Origin: Lamellibrachia satsuma
Taxonomy: Eukaryota; Annelida; Polychaeta; Sabellida; Siboglinidae
Length of the DNA stretch: 64,000 bases
Reading direction: 5' to 3'
Assembly (NCBI GenBank): GCA_033239005.1
Contig: BSQZ01000061.1
Span: 2,563,501 to 2,627,500 of the forward strand
The first letter of the stretch is position 1, and each line of letters begins with the position of its first letter. The position numbers and the translations under genes were made by a program. The notes under the pieces are model-generated. The model did no database searches. It had not been told where the DNA came from and saw nothing but the letters and a program-made list of their open reading frames with translations. Below, one piece after another: positions 49,640-64,000 of this stretch.

Positions 49640-49873
49640 CTGCGTCCCAGTTGAGTCATAGATAGTGGCGCCACCCCAAAAGCACAGGAAGATCTAACCC
49701 AGCTGCGCTCAACGTTGACCTGATGATCTACGACACTCACTGCCGACAGTCCGCTGCCATTCCGTCGGCTTCGCGTCCTCAGCTAAACTACGTCTACGCA
49801 CGCTGTACCCACCTAGGTCTAGCGTAGCCCTAGGCGGACATATAAGTAAGTCTAAGCGGAAATAGGCACAGTC
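49640..49873 (+). promoter_or_regulatory. Probable NEK9 promoter / 5' untranslated region
   Basis: The sequence becomes less AT-rich before the NEK9 start codon and contains TGAGTCA (AP-1 type, about 49652), agtggcgccac (49664-49674; the same 11 bp as at 45754) and ACAGGAAG (ETS type). A CATATAAG at about 49840 is too close to the ATG (about 30 bp) to be a normal TATA box. The transcription start was not located. Confidence 0.35.
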
Positions 49874-60892
<11,019 letters not shown>

Positions 60893-61160
60893 GTAGTGTC
60901 ATCTATGCCATGTCATCTACTCCATGTCATCAACTCTATGTCATCTACTCTGTTATCTACTCTGTGTCACCTACATGATTTCATCCACGCCACGTCATCC
61001 ACTCCATGCCATCTACGCTGTGTCATCCACTCCACGTCATCCACTCCACATCATTTACTCCACGTCATCCACTCTGCATCATCCACTCCGCGTCATCCAC
61101 TCCGCATCATCCACTCTGCATCAACCACACTGTGTCATCCACTGCATGTCATCCACTGCT
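60893..61160. repeat. 14-bp minisatellite beginning at the NEK9 exon 8 donor
   Basis: Units of gtcatccactccac type with changes (gtcatctactccat, atcatccactccgc). It starts within a few bases of the 5' splice site. Confidence 0.9.
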
Positions 61161-61167
61161 CTACTCT

Positions 61168-61620
61168 GTAGGAACCCTCCTGTGGGGAGTTGTTCTCCCA
61201 GAACCCTCCTGTGGGGAGTTGTTCTCCTGGAACCCTCCTGTGGGAGTTGTTCTCCCAGAACCCTCCTGTGGGGAGTTCTTCTCCCAGAACCCTCCTATGG
61301 GGAGTTCTTCTCCCAGAACCCTCCTGTGGGGAGTTCTTCTCGCAGAACCCTCCTGTGGGGAGTTGTTCTTCCAGAACCCACCTGTGGGAAATTGTTCTCC
61401 CAGAACCCTCCTGTGGAGAATTTTTCTCCCAGAAACCTCATGTGGGAAATTATTCTCCCAGAATCCACATGTGGGGAATTGTTCTCCCAGAACCTGTGAT
61501 AGTTCTTCTCCTAGAACTCATCTGTGGGGATTTGTTCTCATAGAGCCTACGTCGTGGGAGTTGTTTTCCCAGAACCAGCATACAGGGAATGTTCTCGCAG
61601 AACCCTCCCTCTATGCCAGA
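61168..61620. repeat. 29-bp minisatellite, about 15 copies
   Basis: Unit cctcctgtggggagttgttc then tcccagaac, increasingly divergent towards the right. Confidence 0.92.
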
Positions 61621-61844
61621 AGGCTTTCAAGATGTTACAATACCAGTGTTATCTTGCCATACGAAGATCATTATGCAAGAAGATATTGAACAGATCGATT
61701 GAAAGTAGTCAAATAGGTGGATGTAACAAGATATATTCCACCAAGAAAGGTTGAAACAGCAAATATGACCTGGTATAGATAGTTCAGTCTGTAAGATAAG
61801 ATTTTCTTGTTTGAAGTAAGAAGTATTCTATTTGTAATGCCAGA

Positions 61845-62601
61845 TGATAGGTGCGAACCAGACAAGGTGGCCCTCTGGCAGACAGGTGATAGGTGTGAAC
61901 CAGACAAGGTGGCCCTCTAGCGGACAGGCAATATGTGCGAACCAGACAAGGTGGCCCTCTGGCGGACAGGCGATAGGTGCAAACCAGACAAGGTGGCCCT
62001 CTGGCGGACAGGCGATAGGTGCGAACCAGACAAGGTGGCCCCCTGGTGGACAGGCGATAGGTGCGAACCAGACAAGGTGGTCTTCTGGCTGACAGACGAT
62101 AGGTGCGAACCAGACAAGGTGGCCCTCTGGCGGACAGGCGATAGGTGCGAACCAGACAAGGTGGCCCCCTGGTGGACAGGCGATAGGTGCAAACCAGACA
62201 AGGTGGTCTTCTGGCAGACAGACGATAGGTGCGAACCAGACAAGGTAACCCTCTGGCAGACAGGCGATAGGTGCGAACCAGACAAGGTGGCCCTCTAGCG
62301 GACAGGCAATATGTGCGAACCAGACAAGGTGGCCCTCTGGTGGACAGACGATAGGTGTGAACCAGACAAGGTGGCCCTCTGGTGGATAGATGGTAGGTGT
62401 GAACCAGACAAGGTGGCCCTCTGGTGGACAGATGATAGGTGTGAACCAGACAAGGTGGCCCTCTGGTGGATAGATGGTAGGTGTGAACCAGACAAGGTGG
62501 CCCTCTGGTGGACAGATGATAGGTGTGAACCAGACAAGGTGGCCCTCTGGTGGACAGATGATAGGTGTGAACCAGACAAGGTGGCTCTCTGGTGGACAGA
62601 T
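61845..62601. repeat. 42-bp minisatellite, about 18 copies, higher-order
   Basis: Unit gataggtgcgaaccagacaa then ggtggccctctggcggacaggc. An unusual variant (ctagcggacaggcaatatg) recurs at 61917 and 62295, exactly 378 bp = 9 units apart. The 42-bp length and lack of stops give frames on both strands (CEPDKVALWRTGDR repeats), which are by-products. Confidence 0.94.
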
Positions 62602-64000
62602 GTCAGTTTGGCATCGTCTTTCATTGTCTTCATTTGCTGTATCTTTTTGAAATACTTTCAGTTTGATTGTGCTTTCAGTTTGATTGTTATGCCAGTTCTA
62701 TATTGAATTTGTTAAATAAGTTGGGGACACAAGTGATTCTCATTTCGAGGCGATAGTTGACGAGATGATGCACTTCCGGCCCCCGAGTTGTGCACATCAT
62801 AACACGTTAAATGTACATATGTCATCATAAAACAAACCGTATTACTATTGTTGCATTTTAATGTTAGTTGTTTTAATAAATGATAGAAGTAAATGTTTTA
62901 TTGTTTGTTCTCTCTGTTTTAATTCCAACTGTGTTTATGTGTGAAATGCGATTGCGGGCAGCGTGTCGTTGGGGGCCTTAAACGAGCACATACTGGCAAA
63001 TTTGCATCAAACCAACACGGCAGCAAATGAGACTAGCATGCCCTGTTACTGTTGTAATTTTATGAGAGCGACATTGCCACCATATAATGGCAGTAATTAG
63101 CAATGGCTGCTGATTTTGTAGGGTAATTAATGGTCAAGTTGCCCCAAGTGTAGAAATGTTTTGCCCAGTCATTTTGGCTGGGGGTTATTCAAGACAACAT
63201 TTTTATTATAATTGCATGAACATGCCACAACATACCGGTAACTGACATTATGTTTACTGTGTTTACAATTTTGCAGAAAATCACATAATATATAACTGCC
63301 AAGAATACATACACTGTAATGGCCAACAAAAGGTACAAAAATAGTGATACGCTCTCAAAATCTGGTGCTTCTTAACCGGGTAATCTTAGATTGAACAATT
63401 ACTGCTCAAAGAAAGTGTTGTCTAAAAACACTTCTCTCCAGGAAACGTCATCTAGAAGCACTGTCAGCTACTGACCTAGAATCTTGCCAACACTGAGACA
63501 GACATGGACATACTAGTTGCCTAGCAACTGACGTGAAAGATATTAAATATAAGAACATCTAGAATGGATGACACAGATCTGTTCAAGCGGAGTACTGAGC
63601 AGCTGAATGAACAATAAAGTGGTTTTTCAATCACAAGGTGGCAGGCCAAATAGTTCAGTCTATCCCACTAGGTGGCATTAGTTCCTGTCTTTGAGGATCT
63701 CGTAAGACTTACAGCCGGTGTGAGTTGAATATGACTTGGTTCTGCCAACATTCACCAGCTGACGTATGCCCTTCAGTAAGCTGCAGGTATTGTTGTTTTA
63801 ATACTTCAATATCGAGACCTCGTTGGCACAGAACAATACACAGAATCACTGTGTGGTTGTGACAAAGTTCCACTTTTAGTGATCCCACGATCAACCAGAC
63901 TTAAATGCTGTTTGATGGATAACACAGCATGTGGAGAGTGGTTTATTTCACATGGAGTGTCTTAATGCTATATTGAGTTTGGATGCTTCATTCTGCTTTG
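62602..64000. other. Right-edge non-coding DNA, probably NEK9 intron 8
   Basis: No RCC1-repeat or kinase-end exon was found. AT-rich unique sequence. Confidence 0.45.

Noticed and set aside
49836..49848. TATA box for NEK9 (CATATAAG)
   Set aside because: Only about 30 bp from the start codon, which would place the transcription start at the ATG.

Overview
This is a window of animal (metazoan) nuclear DNA, most likely from a marine invertebrate. The evidence is spliced genes with GT/AG introns and AATAAA signals, orthologues of two animal gene families (Dispatched and NEK9), non-autonomous DNA transposons, SINE-like elements and very many minisatellites. There are no operons and no prokaryotic signals. 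The phylum cannot be fixed from the sequence; a lophotrochozoan or another slow-evolving invertebrate is only a guess.

Layout. The first 20 kb hold no recognisable intact gene: AT-rich DNA, large minisatellites (57-bp, 38-bp, 44-bp and 20-bp units), a long inverted-repeat element, a hAT-type MITE and a broken first-exon-like fragment with an RPYMFEP motif. A small exon at 20.5 kb has the right start, upstream stop and splice phase to be the first coding exon of the Dispatched gene, which would give a 20.5-kb first intron. That intron would carry a dozen tandem arrays, a second hAT MITE with a perfect 8-bp target duplication, two SINE-like copies and a decayed partial copy of Dispatched itself (37.35-37.95 kb) bounded by 47-bp imperfect direct repeats. 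The main Dispatched exons lie at 41.1-45.05 kb and end with a polyadenylation signal at 45.12 kb.

A small unrecognised two-exon (or more) gene follows at 46.3-47.7 kb, then a TTAA-flanked MITE. The NEK9 kinase gene starts at 49,874 and runs past the right edge; eight exons (259 codons, nearly the whole kinase domain) can be joined in phase. Its introns hold an uninterrupted (GT)n tract of about 1.57 kb, a 52-bp minisatellite that runs right into the splice acceptor of exon 7, and three consecutive arrays (14, 29 and 42 bp units) after exon 8.

All genes found are on the + strand. Dispatched is a 12-pass membrane transporter that releases lipid-modified Hedgehog; NEK9 is a mitotic/ciliary kinase. 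They sit next to each other but nothing here shows a shared function. Tandem repeats cover roughly 17-18 kb, over a quarter of the window. Most long open frames that are not exons are by-products of these arrays, including the 851-codon and 282-codon minus-strand frames and the Cys-Val, Val-rich and Trp-rich frames.
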